A stretch of DNA of 11,338 nt from an uncultured Oscillospiraceae bacterium (GTDB lineage: Bacteria; Bacillota; Clostridia; Oscillospirales; Oscillospiraceae). The notes below the pieces were generated by a model. That model did not search any database and was not told where the DNA came from. It worked only from the letters and a program-made list of their open reading frames with translations. Where the stretch lies: positions 1 to 11,338 of the forward strand of contig CAAFEV010000335.1 in assembly GCA_900762005.1 (NCBI GenBank), written 5' to 3'. Shown here in pieces: positions 1 to 7,928 of the stretch (within the stretch, counting starts at the first letter, position 1; the number at the start of each line of letters is the position of its first letter). The position numbers were made by a program, and so were the translations under genes.

Positions 1-92
1 ACGCCTCCCGCATCCGATATCAGTCTGCTATGGAAATAGGTACAGATAACAGGAGCTGTTGCACAATCGGTCTTTCTGAAAAACAGCCAAAT

Positions 93-140
93 AAAAACAA
101 GCTGAAAAACGCAAATAATTGCAGTTTTCAGCTTGTTTTT
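93..140 (-). terminator. Rho-independent terminator at the end of the operon, probably bidirectional
   Basis: Positions 93-108 and 125-140 form a perfect 16-base inverted repeat with the core CAAGCTGAAAA/TTTTCAGCTTG. A smaller GCAA/TTGC stem (111-114 with 119-122) can stack inside the 16-nt loop. On the minus strand the stem ends in TTTTT followed by ATTT, as expected of an intrinsic terminator, and it starts 67 nt after the molybdenum-subunit stop codon. The arms are A/T-tailed on both sides, so it should also stop transcription coming from the left on the plus strand. Confidence 0.88.
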
Positions 141-207
141 AAACTTTTTCAAGAACGGTTTTTCGAAAAGATTCATTTTGCAACACGCCCTGTTGCCTTG
201 TGTTCAG

Positions 208-2547
208 TTATGCTTTTTCTTCTTCCTTTTTTCGCAGAGCGTCCAGCACGTCGTTTGGCGTGATGGGCATTCTGGTAAAGCGGACACCGATGGCGTTATA
301 AACCGCGTTGGCAATTGCGGGTGCGCCGGGCACCATTAACGGCTCACCGACGCCGCGTGCTCCGTAGGGCCCGGTCGGCTCGGCGTGTTCAACATAGCGC
401 ACAACCAGCTCGGGAATATCGTCCGCAGTCGGGATTTTGTAGTCCACGAAGCTTTTATTCAGCACCTTACCGTTTTTCAGCTTCAGCTCTTCAAAGAGGG
501 CAGTGCCGAGTGCCTGCACCATCGCGCCCTCGCTCTGTGCGGCGAAGAGTGCGGGGTTGATGACCTTGCCCGCATCGAAGCAGGAGACCATTTTAAGCAC
601 TTTAATATGACCGGTCTCGGTGTTGACCTCGACCTCCGCACCGTTGACACCCATCGTCCAGAAGGCAGCAGGGTGATGCTTGGCAACGCCGGTCTGCTTG
701 TCGGTATTGATGTTGTTTTCCAGAGTGAAGCTGCCGACACCGATTGCCGGTCCGCCGTAGCCGGATCCGTCGTCAAAGGTTGCACCGAGGGCAAAGTCCT
801 GAATCGGCAGACGGCGTTCGGGATAAAGCCTATGGACAACGTAACCGTTTTCAAACTTGAGGTCGCGCTTGACCGCGCCCATTTTAATCTGCGCCAAATC
901 CAGTACCTTATCCACCAAATCCTCGGCGGCAATTTTCACGGCATTGCCCGCGCAATAGGTTGTGCGGCTTGCCACGGTCTGCCACTCGTAGGGGTTGTGG
1001 TCGGTATCCCCGGAGCAAAAGGTGATTTTATCGGGCGGAACGGAGAGCACCTCTGCGGCAATCTGCGGCAGCACAGTCGCTGCGCCCTGCCCAATTTCCT
1101 GTCCGCTGCTCATGAGGAAGAAGGTGCCGTCCTCGTTCATACGGATAATCGCGGCACTGCCCGCATTCGTCGGCATGGACGGCGATTTCCAGCCGCCCGC
1201 AATACCCTTGGCCCGGAGAATGTGTGGGTTGCCCGTCGGTTCGCAGGGCTTGTCAAATTCCATATCCTTAATGACCTGCTCCAGACATTCGGCGTAGCCG
1301 GCAACCTCCATCTTCTCGCCCATGCCGGTGTGACCGCCCGGACGCAGAGCGTTGATGCGGCGGATATCAACCTCGGAAAGTCCCATTTCACGGGCAATCA
1401 TGTCAATATTCTGCTCAATGGCGAAATGAATTTCGCACATACCGAAGCCGCGGTAGGGTCCGCCGACCGGATGGTTGGTATAAACGCAATAGCTGTCGGT
1501 AAATACGTTGTCTATATCGTAGGGACCTGCCGATGCCCAGCCGCCTGCCTTGGCGATATTAACGCCGTACTCGGTGTAGGCACCGCCGTCCCAGACCTGC
1601 GTGTTCTTCACGCCGAGAATTCTGCCGTCCTTACGCATGGCGGTTTTGATGGTAATATGCATTCCCTGACGGACGTAGGCGTTGACAAATTCGTCCTCAC
1701 GGGTATATACGAGCTTGACCGGCCTGCCCTGACAGTATTTTGCCAGGGGGATGACAATGCCCTCCAAGGTTGTACCGGCTTTACTGCCGAAGCCGCCGCC
1801 GACTGCCGGAGAAATAACGCGGATTTTATTCAGCGGCATGGCAAAGGCAACGGAAAGCGCCTGACGCACCGCATAGGGCGATTGGCAACTTGCCCAGACC
1901 GTGAGCTTACCATCGGCATCGTATCTTGCGATTGCCGCGTGCGGCTCCAGCGGAACGTGTTGCACATGGGGAATATAGAAGCTGTTTTCAAACACAGCTT
2001 CTGCCTGCTCGCAGGCTGCGTCAAAATCGCCCTTACGCAGCTTGTAATGATGTGAGATGTTCGTGCCGGGCTTCGGATAGAAAATCGGCGCAACCTTGTA
2101 TTTCCCCAGCTCGGGATGGATTATCGGGGCATCGGGCTTCATGGCGTCGAGCGCGTTTGTGACTGCAGGCAGCTCCTCGTACTCGACCTTAATCAGTTCG
2201 ACTGCCTGCTGCGCGATTTCGAGTGTATCTGCTGCCACGGCGGCAACCGCCTCGCCCATGTACTTGGCGGTATCGCCCGGCTTTGCCATGAAGAAGCGAT
2301 CCTCCAGATACAAGCCGGCACGGTTCGGATATTGGTCGCCGCAGATGGCGCATTTTACGCCGGGGAGCTTTTTCGCCTCGCTCAAATCGACCGAGAGAAT
2401 TTTCGCATGTGCATAGGGACTGCGCTTTACCGCCGCATAGAGCATACGCGGCAGACGAACATCATCGACATATTCCGCCGCACCCGTGACCTTCTTCACG
2501 CCGTCGCTGCGGTCATAGGTCTTACCTACATGTTGTAGCTGCTCCAT
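208..2547 (-). CDS. Molybdopterin-binding large subunit of a xanthine dehydrogenase/CoxL-family hydroxylase
   Basis: This 779-residue protein matches the catalytic subunit of three-part molybdenum hydroxylases. These enzymes insert water-derived oxygen into a C-H bond, usually next to a ring nitrogen or in an aldehyde, and pass electrons through 2Fe-2S clusters to FAD. The N-terminal a/b hammerhead region covers about residues 15-130. The cofactor motifs follow: GGGFGSK (250-256), YRGFG (365-369), QEIGQG (483-488) and GVGEP (732-736), where E735 is the expected catalytic base. Its length is similar to E. coli XdhA. The ATG shares its A with the TAA stop of the 2Fe-2S gene, so the two are translationally coupled; an AAGGAG site lies just upstream. 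A257 replaces the glutamate, and no arginine is seen at the second purine-anchoring site, so xanthine itself is an unlikely substrate. There is no signal peptide, so it is cytoplasmic. It is the last gene before the terminator. The family call is firm; the substrate is unknown. Confidence 0.95.
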   Translation of the reverse strand: MEQLQHVGKTYDRSDGVKKVTGAAEYVDDVRLPRMLYAAVKRSPYAHAKILSVDLSEAKKLPGVKCAICGDQYPNRAGLYLEDRFFMAKPGDTAKYMGEAVAAVAADTLEIAQQAVELIKVEYEELPAVTNALDAMKPDAPIIHPELGKYKVAPIFYPKPGTNISHHYKLRKGDFDAACEQAEAVFENSFYIPHVQHVPLEPHAAIARYDADGKLTVWASCQSPYAVRQALSVAFAMPLNKIRVISPAVGGGFGSKAGTTLEGIVIPLAKYCQGRPVKLVYTREDEFVNAYVRQGMHITIKTAMRKDGRILGVKNTQVWDGGAYTEYGVNIAKAGGWASAGPYDIDNVFTDSYCVYTNHPVGGPYRGFGMCEIHFAIEQNIDMIAREMGLSEVDIRRINALRPGGHTGMGEKMEVAGYAECLEQVIKDMEFDKPCEPTGNPHILRAKGIAGGWKSPSMPTNAGSAAIIRMNEDGTFFLMSSGQEIGQGAATVLPQIAAEVLSVPPDKITFCSGDTDHNPYEWQTVASRTTYCAGNAVKIAAEDLVDKVLDLAQIKMGAVKRDLKFENGYVVHRLYPERRLPIQDFALGATFDDGSGYGGPAIGVGSFTLENNINTDKQTGVAKHHPAAFWTMGVNGAEVEVNTETGHIKVLKMVSCFDAGKVINPALFAAQSEGAMVQALGTALFEELKLKNGKVLNKSFVDYKIPTADDIPELVVRYVEHAEPTGPYGARGVGEPLMVPGAPAIANAVYNAIGVRFTRMPITPNDVLDALRKKEEEKA

Positions 2548-3035
2548 TACTCAATCGCTCCTTCCCTTGCCTGATAGATGCCCGCCGCATCTTCAATCGC
2601 CTCAATGATGCGAATATATCCGGTGCAGCGGCAGAGGTTGCCGGAAATTGCCTGAACGATTTCCTCACGCGACGGCTTTGGGTTTTCCTCTAACAGTGCG
2701 GTTGCGGACATAATAAAGCCGGGGGTGCAGAAGCCGCATTGCAACGCCGCGTGCTTAACAAATGCTTTTTGCAGCTCAGACAGTTCGCCGTTCTTACTGA
2801 TGCCCTCAATAGTAGTGATGTGCATCCCGTCCAGCTCCGGTGCAAGCACAAGGCAAGCGTTGACGGGCTTGCCGTCCGCAATGACCGTACACGCGCCGCA
2901 TTCGCCCGCGCCGCAGCCCTCTTTGGTGCCGGTGAAGCACAGCTCGTCACGCAGGACATTGAGCATCGTTTTGTTCGCGTCAACGTAGAGCTCAATCGGG
3001 TCTTCGTTCAGAAAGAAGTTCACCTTATATTTCAT
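2547..3035 (-). CDS. 2Fe-2S subunit of the molybdenum hydroxylase (CoxS/XdhC type)
   Basis: This 162-residue protein is the electron-transfer subunit linking the molybdenum site to FAD. The N-terminal plant-ferredoxin-like domain carries C41, C46, C49 and C61 (GCGAGECGAC pattern) for one cluster. The C-terminal helical domain carries C100, C103, C135 and C137 (CGFC and CRC patterns) for the second. All eight ligands are present and the length is normal for the family. The start at 3035 is chosen because MKYKV fits the usual N-terminus and has an AGGAGG site 6 nt upstream; an upstream in-frame extension to 3080 overlaps the FAD gene and reads as arginine-rich non-family sequence. The gene lies 13 nt after the FAD-subunit stop and overlaps the large-subunit start by one base, so the three subunits should be made together. 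Confidence 0.96.
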   Translation of the reverse strand: MKYKVNFFLNEDPIELYVDANKTMLNVLRDELCFTGTKEGCGAGECGACTVIADGKPVNACLVLAPELDGMHITTIEGISKNGELSELQKAFVKHAALQCGFCTPGFIMSATALLEENPKPSREEIVQAISGNLCRCTGYIRIIEAIEDAAGIYQAREGAIE

Positions 3036-3041
3036 GTTGCT

Positions 3042-3047
3042 CCTCCT
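3042..3047 (-). promoter_or_regulatory. Ribosome binding site fixing the 2Fe-2S subunit start
   Basis: The minus strand reads AGGAGG with 6 nt to the ATG at 3035. It sits between the FAD-subunit stop codon and this start and rules out the longer upstream reading. Confidence 0.85.
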
Positions 3048-3048
3048 T

Positions 3049-3882
3049 CTATGCCAGTGCTTCGAGCGAGCGGCGGACAATGACGCTCACCACGTCTAAG
3101 CGGTATTGCTTTGAGGCACGCACGTCGTCAATCGGAGAGACCTCCGTCGTTGCAAGTACTGCCGCCTCGTCAATCAGAGCAGGTGTAATCGTTTTACCCT
3201 CTAACAATGCTTCGGTCTTAGGCAGACGCACCGGTGTCGGCGCAACTGCGCCGAAAGCAAGACGCCAACACTCCCCGTTGCGCACAACCGTACCGCAGAC
3301 AGTTGAAAGGTCAACCTCTTTCCGACGTGCAATCTTCGTAAAGACACCGCGCAGCTCCGGGTCATAGGGCACGCGGATGCCTGTAACCAATTCATCGGGC
3401 TGCAGGGCAGTACGGCGGACGAAGGTAATAAACTCCCGAATTGGCAGCTCCCGTTCGCCTTGCGCACCCGCAATGCATACCACGGCATCCGCTGCATAGA
3501 GCGGCGTTCCGGTGTCGCAGAGCGGAGAGGCGTTGACTAGATTCCCGATACAGGTGGCGCGGTTTCTGACCTGCTTGCTGCCGACAGACAGTGCCGCGTC
3601 GGCAAGATAGGGGTAATGTGCGCGTACCTGTTCGTTCTCACCAAGTCGGTTCATCGTCACGCACGCGCCGATGAACAATCCTTCGGCTTCGGAAAAGGTG
3701 AGGCAATCCAGGCCGGGAATTTTCTTGATATCCATGACATATTCCGGCACAATCAGATTTTCGCGCAGTTGAATCACGATATCCGTGCCGCCATTATAAA
3801 CGACCAGCCGCTTGCCGTATTCCATACGCAAGGCGATTGCTTCGGCAACCGACCGCGGCTGTAGAAATTCAAAATTTTTCAT
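3049..3882 (-). CDS. FAD-binding subunit of the molybdenum hydroxylase (CoxM/XdhB type)
   Basis: This 277-residue protein belongs to the molybdopterin dehydrogenase FAD-binding family. The FAD pyrophosphate loops are visible as YNGGTDIVIQ (29-38) and QVRNRATCIGNLVNASP (104-120), followed by the C-terminal CO-dehydrogenase flavoprotein domain (about 170-277). The second loop reads TCIGN where the family usually has TLGGN, a mild departure. It passes electrons from the 2Fe-2S subunit to an acceptor that cannot be named from sequence. The ATG at 3882 is chosen because it gives the standard MKNFEF start and has an AGGAGA site 6 nt upstream. An in-frame extension to 3978 would run through the hairpin at 3935-3966 and is rejected. 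The gene heads the three-gene hydroxylase block and is separated from the cyclase gene by that hairpin. Confidence 0.95.
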   Translation of the reverse strand: MKNFEFLQPRSVAEAIALRMEYGKRLVVYNGGTDIVIQLRENLIVPEYVMDIKKIPGLDCLTFSEAEGLFIGACVTMNRLGENEQVRAHYPYLADAALSVGSKQVRNRATCIGNLVNASPLCDTGTPLYAADAVVCIAGAQGERELPIREFITFVRRTALQPDELVTGIRVPYDPELRGVFTKIARRKEVDLSTVCGTVVRNGECWRLAFGAVAPTPVRLPKTEALLEGKTITPALIDEAAVLATTEVSPIDDVRASKQYRLDVVSVIVRRSLEALA

Positions 3883-3888
3883 AGACTT

Positions 3889-3894
3889 TCTCCT
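3889..3894 (-). promoter_or_regulatory. Ribosome binding site fixing the FAD subunit start
   Basis: AGGAGA on the minus strand, 6 nt before the ATG at 3882. It lies downstream of the intergenic hairpin, so translation of the hydroxylase genes starts afresh after it. Confidence 0.75.
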
Positions 3895-3928
3895 GTCTTT
3901 CGGAATTTCTGCTACGTGGGTTTGGGAT

Positions 3929-3966
3929 AAAAATGGCGCGAACGATTTGCGGGGATCGTTCGCGCC
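3929..3966 (-). terminator. Intrinsic terminator or attenuator hairpin inside the operon
   Basis: Positions 3935-3946 (GGCGCGAACGAT) and 3955-3966 (ATCGTTCGCGCC) are perfect 12-bp reverse complements around an 8-nt loop. On the minus strand the stem is followed by ATTTTTAT. The G/C-rich stem plus T run is the form of a rho-independent terminator; the T run is short (five), so readthrough is likely. It starts 12 nt after the cyclase stop and ends before the FAD-subunit ribosome binding site. It may lower expression of the hydroxylase subunits, end a separate transcript, or protect the upstream mRNA 3' end after processing. I see no convincing promoter between it and the FAD gene, which favours partial readthrough. 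Confidence 0.72.
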
Positions 3967-3978
3967 GAATTCATTCAC

Positions 3979-4785
3979 TCAGGCGTCTTCAAAGCCGTCG
4001 AATGCCACAATACGGGCAATGCAGCTTTCACCACCGACCAGCTTCCACGGGAAGCAGCCGATGACGACGCGCTTATTGGAGAGCTTGTCAATTTCGCCGC
4101 CGAGGCACTCTGCGTGAATTGCCTCATAGGGCTTGCAGAACAGTTCAATGTGCATCGCCTGATAGCGGCTCGGCCACGGATAGACCTCCGCCAACGGCTT
4201 GCCGTACTTCTCACGGAAGATATCATCGCACTTCTTTGCCTCCATCGGCTCCCAGTCGCGAATCTTCGTGTTCATCGGATGGTCTGCGCTGCCGCAGTCT
4301 ACACCAAGCCAGCGCAGCTTCTTTGCTTGTACCCAGTCGACAAAGTCAAGAGAGGGACCGGGGTGACGGAGCATATAACGGCGCTCGTCGGCATAGGGAG
4401 AGTCCCAGCCGTACTTGTGGTAGCCGGTGTTGATGATCAGGATGTCGCCCTCGCGGACTTCGACACGCTTTTCAATATCCTCCGGGGTATAGATGCCGAA
4501 ATCGTCCTCGCCGAATTCATCGGACAGGTCAACCACGCAGCCCGGATGGCAGAGCTTCGTCAGCTCCAGAGATGCCATATCTCTGCCGGCGGTATCGAAA
4601 TGCAGAGGGCCGTCAAGGTGGGTGCCGACATGGTTGGAGTGGGTAATCAACTGGCCGTTTGCGCCGTTGGGGGCAAGACGCTTGAAGAATTTCATCTGCA
4701 ACGGCTCATAGGTAGGCCAGGGGGGTGTGTTCACGCCGATGGGAATGGAAAGCTCGTAGATTTTGATGTCAGACCATTTGCTCAT
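3979..4785 (-). CDS. Cyclase-family metal-dependent hydrolase (kynurenine formamidase/isatin hydrolase fold)
   Basis: This 268-residue protein belongs to the cyclase family (Pfam PF04199). Characterised members include kynurenine formamidase and isatin hydrolase, metal-dependent enzymes that hydrolyse formamide or cyclic amide bonds. The diagnostic HxGTHxDxPxHF motif is intact at residues 52-63, giving likely metal ligands H52, H56, D58 and, nearby, H62. H224 and E226 near the C-terminus (IHAE) fit the second conserved His/Glu set. There is no signal peptide, so it is cytoplasmic. The ATG at 4785 has AGGAGG 8 nt upstream. It follows the DUF1116 gene after an 83-nt AT-rich gap and precedes the hairpin at 3935-3966. 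Given the neighbours, ring opening of a hydroxylated heterocycle to give a substrate for the FdrA complex is plausible, but this is inference; the family also contains esterase-like and dehydratase-like members. Confidence 0.9.
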   Translation of the reverse strand: MSKWSDIKIYELSIPIGVNTPPWPTYEPLQMKFFKRLAPNGANGQLITHSNHVGTHLDGPLHFDTAGRDMASLELTKLCHPGCVVDLSDEFGEDDFGIYTPEDIEKRVEVREGDILIINTGYHKYGWDSPYADERRYMLRHPGPSLDFVDWVQAKKLRWLGVDCGSADHPMNTKIRDWEPMEAKKCDDIFREKYGKPLAEVYPWPSRYQAMHIELFCKPYEAIHAECLGGEIDKLSNKRVVIGCFPWKLVGGESCIARIVAFDGFEDA

Positions 4786-4868
4786 TGATAGAACCTCCTA
4801 AAATTTTTTGATTACTACTTTTATTTATCATGCTTTAAAAACGTTGTTTTGCTGCTTCGCCCGATTTT

Positions 4869-6293
4869 TCAGCACCATTTCTCCGCACAGGCGGCAAGTG
4901 CCTTTTTGAAGCAGTCCTCGGGCGGATGGACAAGCCCTGCACCGACCTGACCGACACCGGGGTCCTTATGGGCAATGCCGGTGTTGATAATCGGACGGAT
5001 GCCGGTCTCCATAACCTTAATCAGGTCAATGCCGGTTGCGCTGCCGCGGAAGTTCAGTGCAGGAATTTTATAAACCTGCCCCTCACCGGCTGTGATTTCA
5101 TACATCTGCGTGGAATAGTGCAGAGCGTCGGAGACCTGGCCGCCGACAAACTGGACGATTGCCGGAGCCGCCGCCATGCAAAAGCCGCCGATGCCGCCGG
5201 TTTCCGTGATGCAGGAGTCGCCTAGATCGGGGGCAGCGTCGCACTCGTCGTAGCCGGGGAAGTACAGCCCCTTGACCATTTCCGCAGGCGCGGTGAACCA
5301 CGCATCCTTGCCCAGACCCGCAATACGGATACCGAAGTCCGTGCCGTTGCGGCACATCGTTCCCAGCACCGTGCAATATTCAATGTCGAAAATCGGGTCG
5401 AGGGTGCACTTCATGGCGGGCATGGAGATGTTCAGGAAGGTATGGTTGTTGCCGTTGACAAAATTGTAGGCAGCAAGCTTCTGCTGCTCGGGGAAGGGGG
5501 CCTCCATGATGCCCGGCACCAGCTCACGAATCAGCAAGGACGTGCCGGCCTCGTTGCGGTTGTGCGCCTCGTCGCCCATTTGCAGGAGCTTGGCAATGAG
5601 CACCTTGACGTCAATCGCGCCCTTGTACTCAACGGCAAATTTCAGAACGGGATAAAGCTCCTTTTCCATCCAGCGCAGACGGGTCAGAACCTCCTCGTCG
5701 CACGCACCGAAGCGCAGCACCTTGCCCAGACCCTCGTTGATAGTGCAATACGCCTTGTTGCCGAAGGTCTTGTTTTCCAGAATCCAGACCGGCATGGAGG
5801 CAGTAACGACGCCTGCCATCGGTCCGACGGTGTTGTGCATATGGCACGGTTCAAAACGAATTTCACCGGAGGCGGCTAGCTTCTCGGCCTCCTCCAGATT
5901 CTTGGCAAGACCCTCGTAAATCAGGCCGCCCATGACCGCGCCCTTTTGCGGACCGCACATCCGCTCCCAGGTGACGGGAGGGCCTGCGTGCAGAATCAGC
6001 TTTTTGTCCATACCGGGAATGACCTCGCCGGCAATACCCATGCCGATTAACGTCGGCTGGGCACTGAGAATGCGTTTCAGAGCCTCCTGATTAGCGGCGT
6101 TGATCTTTTCAAGCAGGGCAGGGTTTTGCAGCTTGCGCAGATTTCCGGCAGCAACCTTGTCTCCGCCGGCGGCGGGCTTCCAGTCCACATGGACCGCCGG
6201 TATCTTCTGCCCCTCTAGGTCCTTGTAAAAGGACTCAATGCCGAAGTTTACCACGTGCAGTTCGCTATGAAACAGTTCGTTCAGCTTACTCAT
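4869..6293 (-). CDS. DUF1116 protein, AllG/YlbE family (oxamate carbamoyltransferase-type subunit)
   Basis: This 474-residue protein matches DUF1116, the family of E. coli YlbE, now assigned as AllG of the oxamate carbamoyltransferase that moves the carbamoyl group of oxalurate onto phosphate. Conserved blocks are visible: LHAGPPVTWERMCGPQKGA (101-119), CHMHNTVGPMAGV (150-162), GDEAHNRN (240-247), ETGGIGGF (364-371) and GIAHKDPGVGQVGAG (439-453). These His/Asp/Asn/Gly-rich blocks likely form the active site. The ATG at 6293 has AGGAGG 8 nt upstream and lies 13 nt after the FdrA stop. The gene sits with FdrA and DUF2877, the same trio as in E. coli, which supports a joint complex. The real substrate here may differ from oxalurate, because no allantoin-pathway gene or carbamate kinase is in view. 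Confidence 0.92.
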   Translation of the reverse strand: MSKLNELFHSELHVVNFGIESFYKDLEGQKIPAVHVDWKPAAGGDKVAAGNLRKLQNPALLEKINAANQEALKRILSAQPTLIGMGIAGEVIPGMDKKLILHAGPPVTWERMCGPQKGAVMGGLIYEGLAKNLEEAEKLAASGEIRFEPCHMHNTVGPMAGVVTASMPVWILENKTFGNKAYCTINEGLGKVLRFGACDEEVLTRLRWMEKELYPVLKFAVEYKGAIDVKVLIAKLLQMGDEAHNRNEAGTSLLIRELVPGIMEAPFPEQQKLAAYNFVNGNNHTFLNISMPAMKCTLDPIFDIEYCTVLGTMCRNGTDFGIRIAGLGKDAWFTAPAEMVKGLYFPGYDECDAAPDLGDSCITETGGIGGFCMAAAPAIVQFVGGQVSDALHYSTQMYEITAGEGQVYKIPALNFRGSATGIDLIKVMETGIRPIINTGIAHKDPGVGQVGAGLVHPPEDCFKKALAACAEKWC

Positions 6294-6306
6294 CGTCCGT
6301 TCCTCC

Positions 6307-7869
6307 TTAATCCAGCTTGCTTAAAAGCAGCTGCACAAAGCGCGTTGCCTGTGCGTTGGACGGCAGTACAACCGCGCCCGCGTTCGCCAGCTTTTCCTGC
6401 GTGACGGACAGGCACTGGGGGTCTGCCTGTGTGCCGCAGACCGCGCAGACACAGCAGAGCTCTCTGCCTGCCTTTGCAGCCTCCGCCTTTGCCGTGCGAA
6501 TGGCATCCGACAAGTCGGCAGCGGGATCCTCGTGCGAGCCGTAGCCGATGACACAGTCGCACATAATTACCGCAACCTCGGGGTCTAAGCCGTCGGTAAT
6601 CACACGCTCGGCGCGCAGAGAAGGGTCAATCATCGGGTGCGGTCTGCCGACCGTGAATTCATCGTCGCCGAAATCAAGGAAGGTGTGCTCACGGCTCTTG
6701 CCGGAACGGGCATTTTCGAGCTTATCCTCCGCATGGAGCGGTATGTTGGAATAGATGTGCCCGAGCGAGTCAATCATCAGCTTCATCGCTTCGTCGCAGA
6801 GGGTGCCTCCTGTATAGAAGCCGCGTACATAACGCTGCCCCTTTGCCATTTTTCCGGCAATCTCCGCAGCAAGCGCATCTGCCTTTTCCGCACCCATGGT
6901 GAAGCCGAGAAAGTCGGTCAGAGGTTCTCCTCTGGACAGCGCGACTGCCTTATGCGCTGCATCCTCCAGAGAGATGGCCGCAACCAGTCCCTTTGCCTCA
7001 ATCTCCCTACGGTCACCGCCGATAAAGCAGACGACAACGGGCTTGCCCGCATTTTTCGCAATGTCCAAAATCTCCGTTGCAATTTCCTTTGCGGGAGGCT
7101 TGGAAACCAGCGTAATGACCTTGGTAGAATCGTCGTGAATCAGCGCGTCCAAGCCGAGCTTCATCATCAGACCGCCGATTTCCTTCTTCAAATCTCTGCC
7201 GCCGGTGCCGAGTACCTGCGACACGCCGCCGCCTAACTGCGCAATAATCGAGCTGACCTCCTGTGTACCGGTGCCGGAGGCGCAAACCATGCCGATGTCA
7301 CCCTTTGGGACGACATTCGCAAACGCAAGCGGGACATTGTTAATAATCGCGGTGCCGCAGTCCGGTCCCATGACGAGCAAGCCGCGTTCATAAGCGAATT
7401 TCTTCAGTGCTTTTTCCTCGTCAATCGTAACATTGTCCGAGAAGAGCATCACATTGATGTCTCTGTCCAGGCAGCTCTGCGCCACATCGGCGGCAAACTT
7501 GCCGGGAACGGAAATGACCGCCATATTCAGTGCCGGGTCGATTTTGACCGCGCCGGCAAGCGTAGGCGGATAATAGGCGGCAGCCTTGTCCTCGGTTTTT
7601 TTAGACAGCAGCTCCTCTACCTTTTTCTGAGCAGCGGCAAAGGCGTCGTCGCTTTCGCAATCGACGGCAACAAAGAAGTCATTCGAGGTGACGTTTTTTT
7701 CGAATTCCTCGGATGCCAGTCCTAAATTATGGGCAATTTCGACATTCAGGTCGGTACCCATACCGACCAGTGCCTCTTGAATACCGTCGAGCTTTTTCAA
7801 ATCCTTGGAGATGAGCATCAGCGTGACGGAATCATAATAGGCGTTTTTCCGGATTTCTAATTTTACCAA
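6307..7869 (-). CDS. fdrA: FdrA family protein (AllF-type carbamoyltransferase subunit, acyl-CoA synthetase fold)
   Basis: This 520-residue protein is a clear FdrA, slightly shorter than E. coli FdrA (about 555). The family shares the succinyl-CoA synthetase fold. E. coli FdrA is AllF, part of oxamate carbamoyltransferase. The N-terminal family signature is YYDSVTLMLIS (11-21). CoA-ligase-like segments follow: MGPDCGTAI (167-175), SGTGTQEV (198-205) and GTGGRDL (221-227), then a C-terminal ligase-like domain with GRPHPMIDPSLR (408-419). The start is a TTG at 7869, preceded by GGAGGG 7 nt upstream; the family N-terminal motif begins immediately, so no downstream ATG fits. It lies 59 nt after the DUF2877 stop and 13 nt before the DUF1116 gene. 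Because of the ligase fold, a CoA- or acyl-phosphate-linked reaction is an alternative to carbamoyl transfer. Confidence 0.95.
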   Translation of the reverse strand: MVKLEIRKNAYYDSVTLMLISKDLKKLDGIQEALVGMGTDLNVEIAHNLGLASEEFEKNVTSNDFFVAVDCESDDAFAAAQKKVEELLSKKTEDKAAAYYPPTLAGAVKIDPALNMAVISVPGKFAADVAQSCLDRDINVMLFSDNVTIDEEKALKKFAYERGLLVMGPDCGTAIINNVPLAFANVVPKGDIGMVCASGTGTQEVSSIIAQLGGGVSQVLGTGGRDLKKEIGGLMMKLGLDALIHDDSTKVITLVSKPPAKEIATEILDIAKNAGKPVVVCFIGGDRREIEAKGLVAAISLEDAAHKAVALSRGEPLTDFLGFTMGAEKADALAAEIAGKMAKGQRYVRGFYTGGTLCDEAMKLMIDSLGHIYSNIPLHAEDKLENARSGKSREHTFLDFGDDEFTVGRPHPMIDPSLRAERVITDGLDPEVAVIMCDCVIGYGSHEDPAADLSDAIRTAKAEAAKAGRELCCVCAVCGTQADPQCLSVTQEKLANAGAVVLPSNAQATRFVQLLLSKLD

Positions 7870-7876
7870 TTTGTTT

Positions 7877-7882
7877 CCCTCC
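7877..7882 (-). promoter_or_regulatory. Ribosome binding site supporting the TTG start of fdrA
   Basis: GGAGGG on the minus strand, 7 nt before the TTG at 7869. There is no in-frame ATG before the conserved N-terminal motif, so this site decides the start. Confidence 0.8.
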
Positions 7883-7928
7883 GATATGTAGTATCGTGAT
7901 GGCGCGAGGTGCGTGTGGCGGTGCGTTT

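Noticed and set aside
30..339. Two short plus-strand frames (30-263 and 133-339) at the left end
   Set aside because: The first runs straight through the terminator stem, the second starts inside its T-rich flank, and both continue antisense into the molybdenum subunit gene. The left 92 bases hold no gene I can support, though a GGGAGG near the very edge could serve a gene outside the window.
385..2055. 556-codon open frame on the plus strand opposite the molybdenum subunit gene
   Set aside because: It is fully antisense to a gene with clear family motifs, resembles no known protein, and arises from codon bias on the opposite strand.
208..3882. Naming the hydroxylase as a true xanthine dehydrogenase (xdhABC)
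   Set aside because: The family fits, but the purine-anchoring Glu and Arg are not seen, so a substrate-specific name is not supported.
3883..3978. N-terminal extension of the FAD subunit to 3978
   Set aside because: It would translate through the 12-bp hairpin, adds residues unlike the family, and a good ribosome binding site supports the start at 3882.
4114..4788. 224-codon plus-strand frame opposite the cyclase-family gene
   Set aside because: It is antisense to an intact gene with a complete metal-binding motif; no ribosome binding site and no family resemblance.
4786..4868. Internal promoter in the AT-rich gap between the DUF1116 and cyclase genes
   Set aside because: The stretch is AT-rich and has GATAAA- and TAGTAA-like boxes, but no pair with acceptable -35 match and spacing; AT-richness alone explains it.
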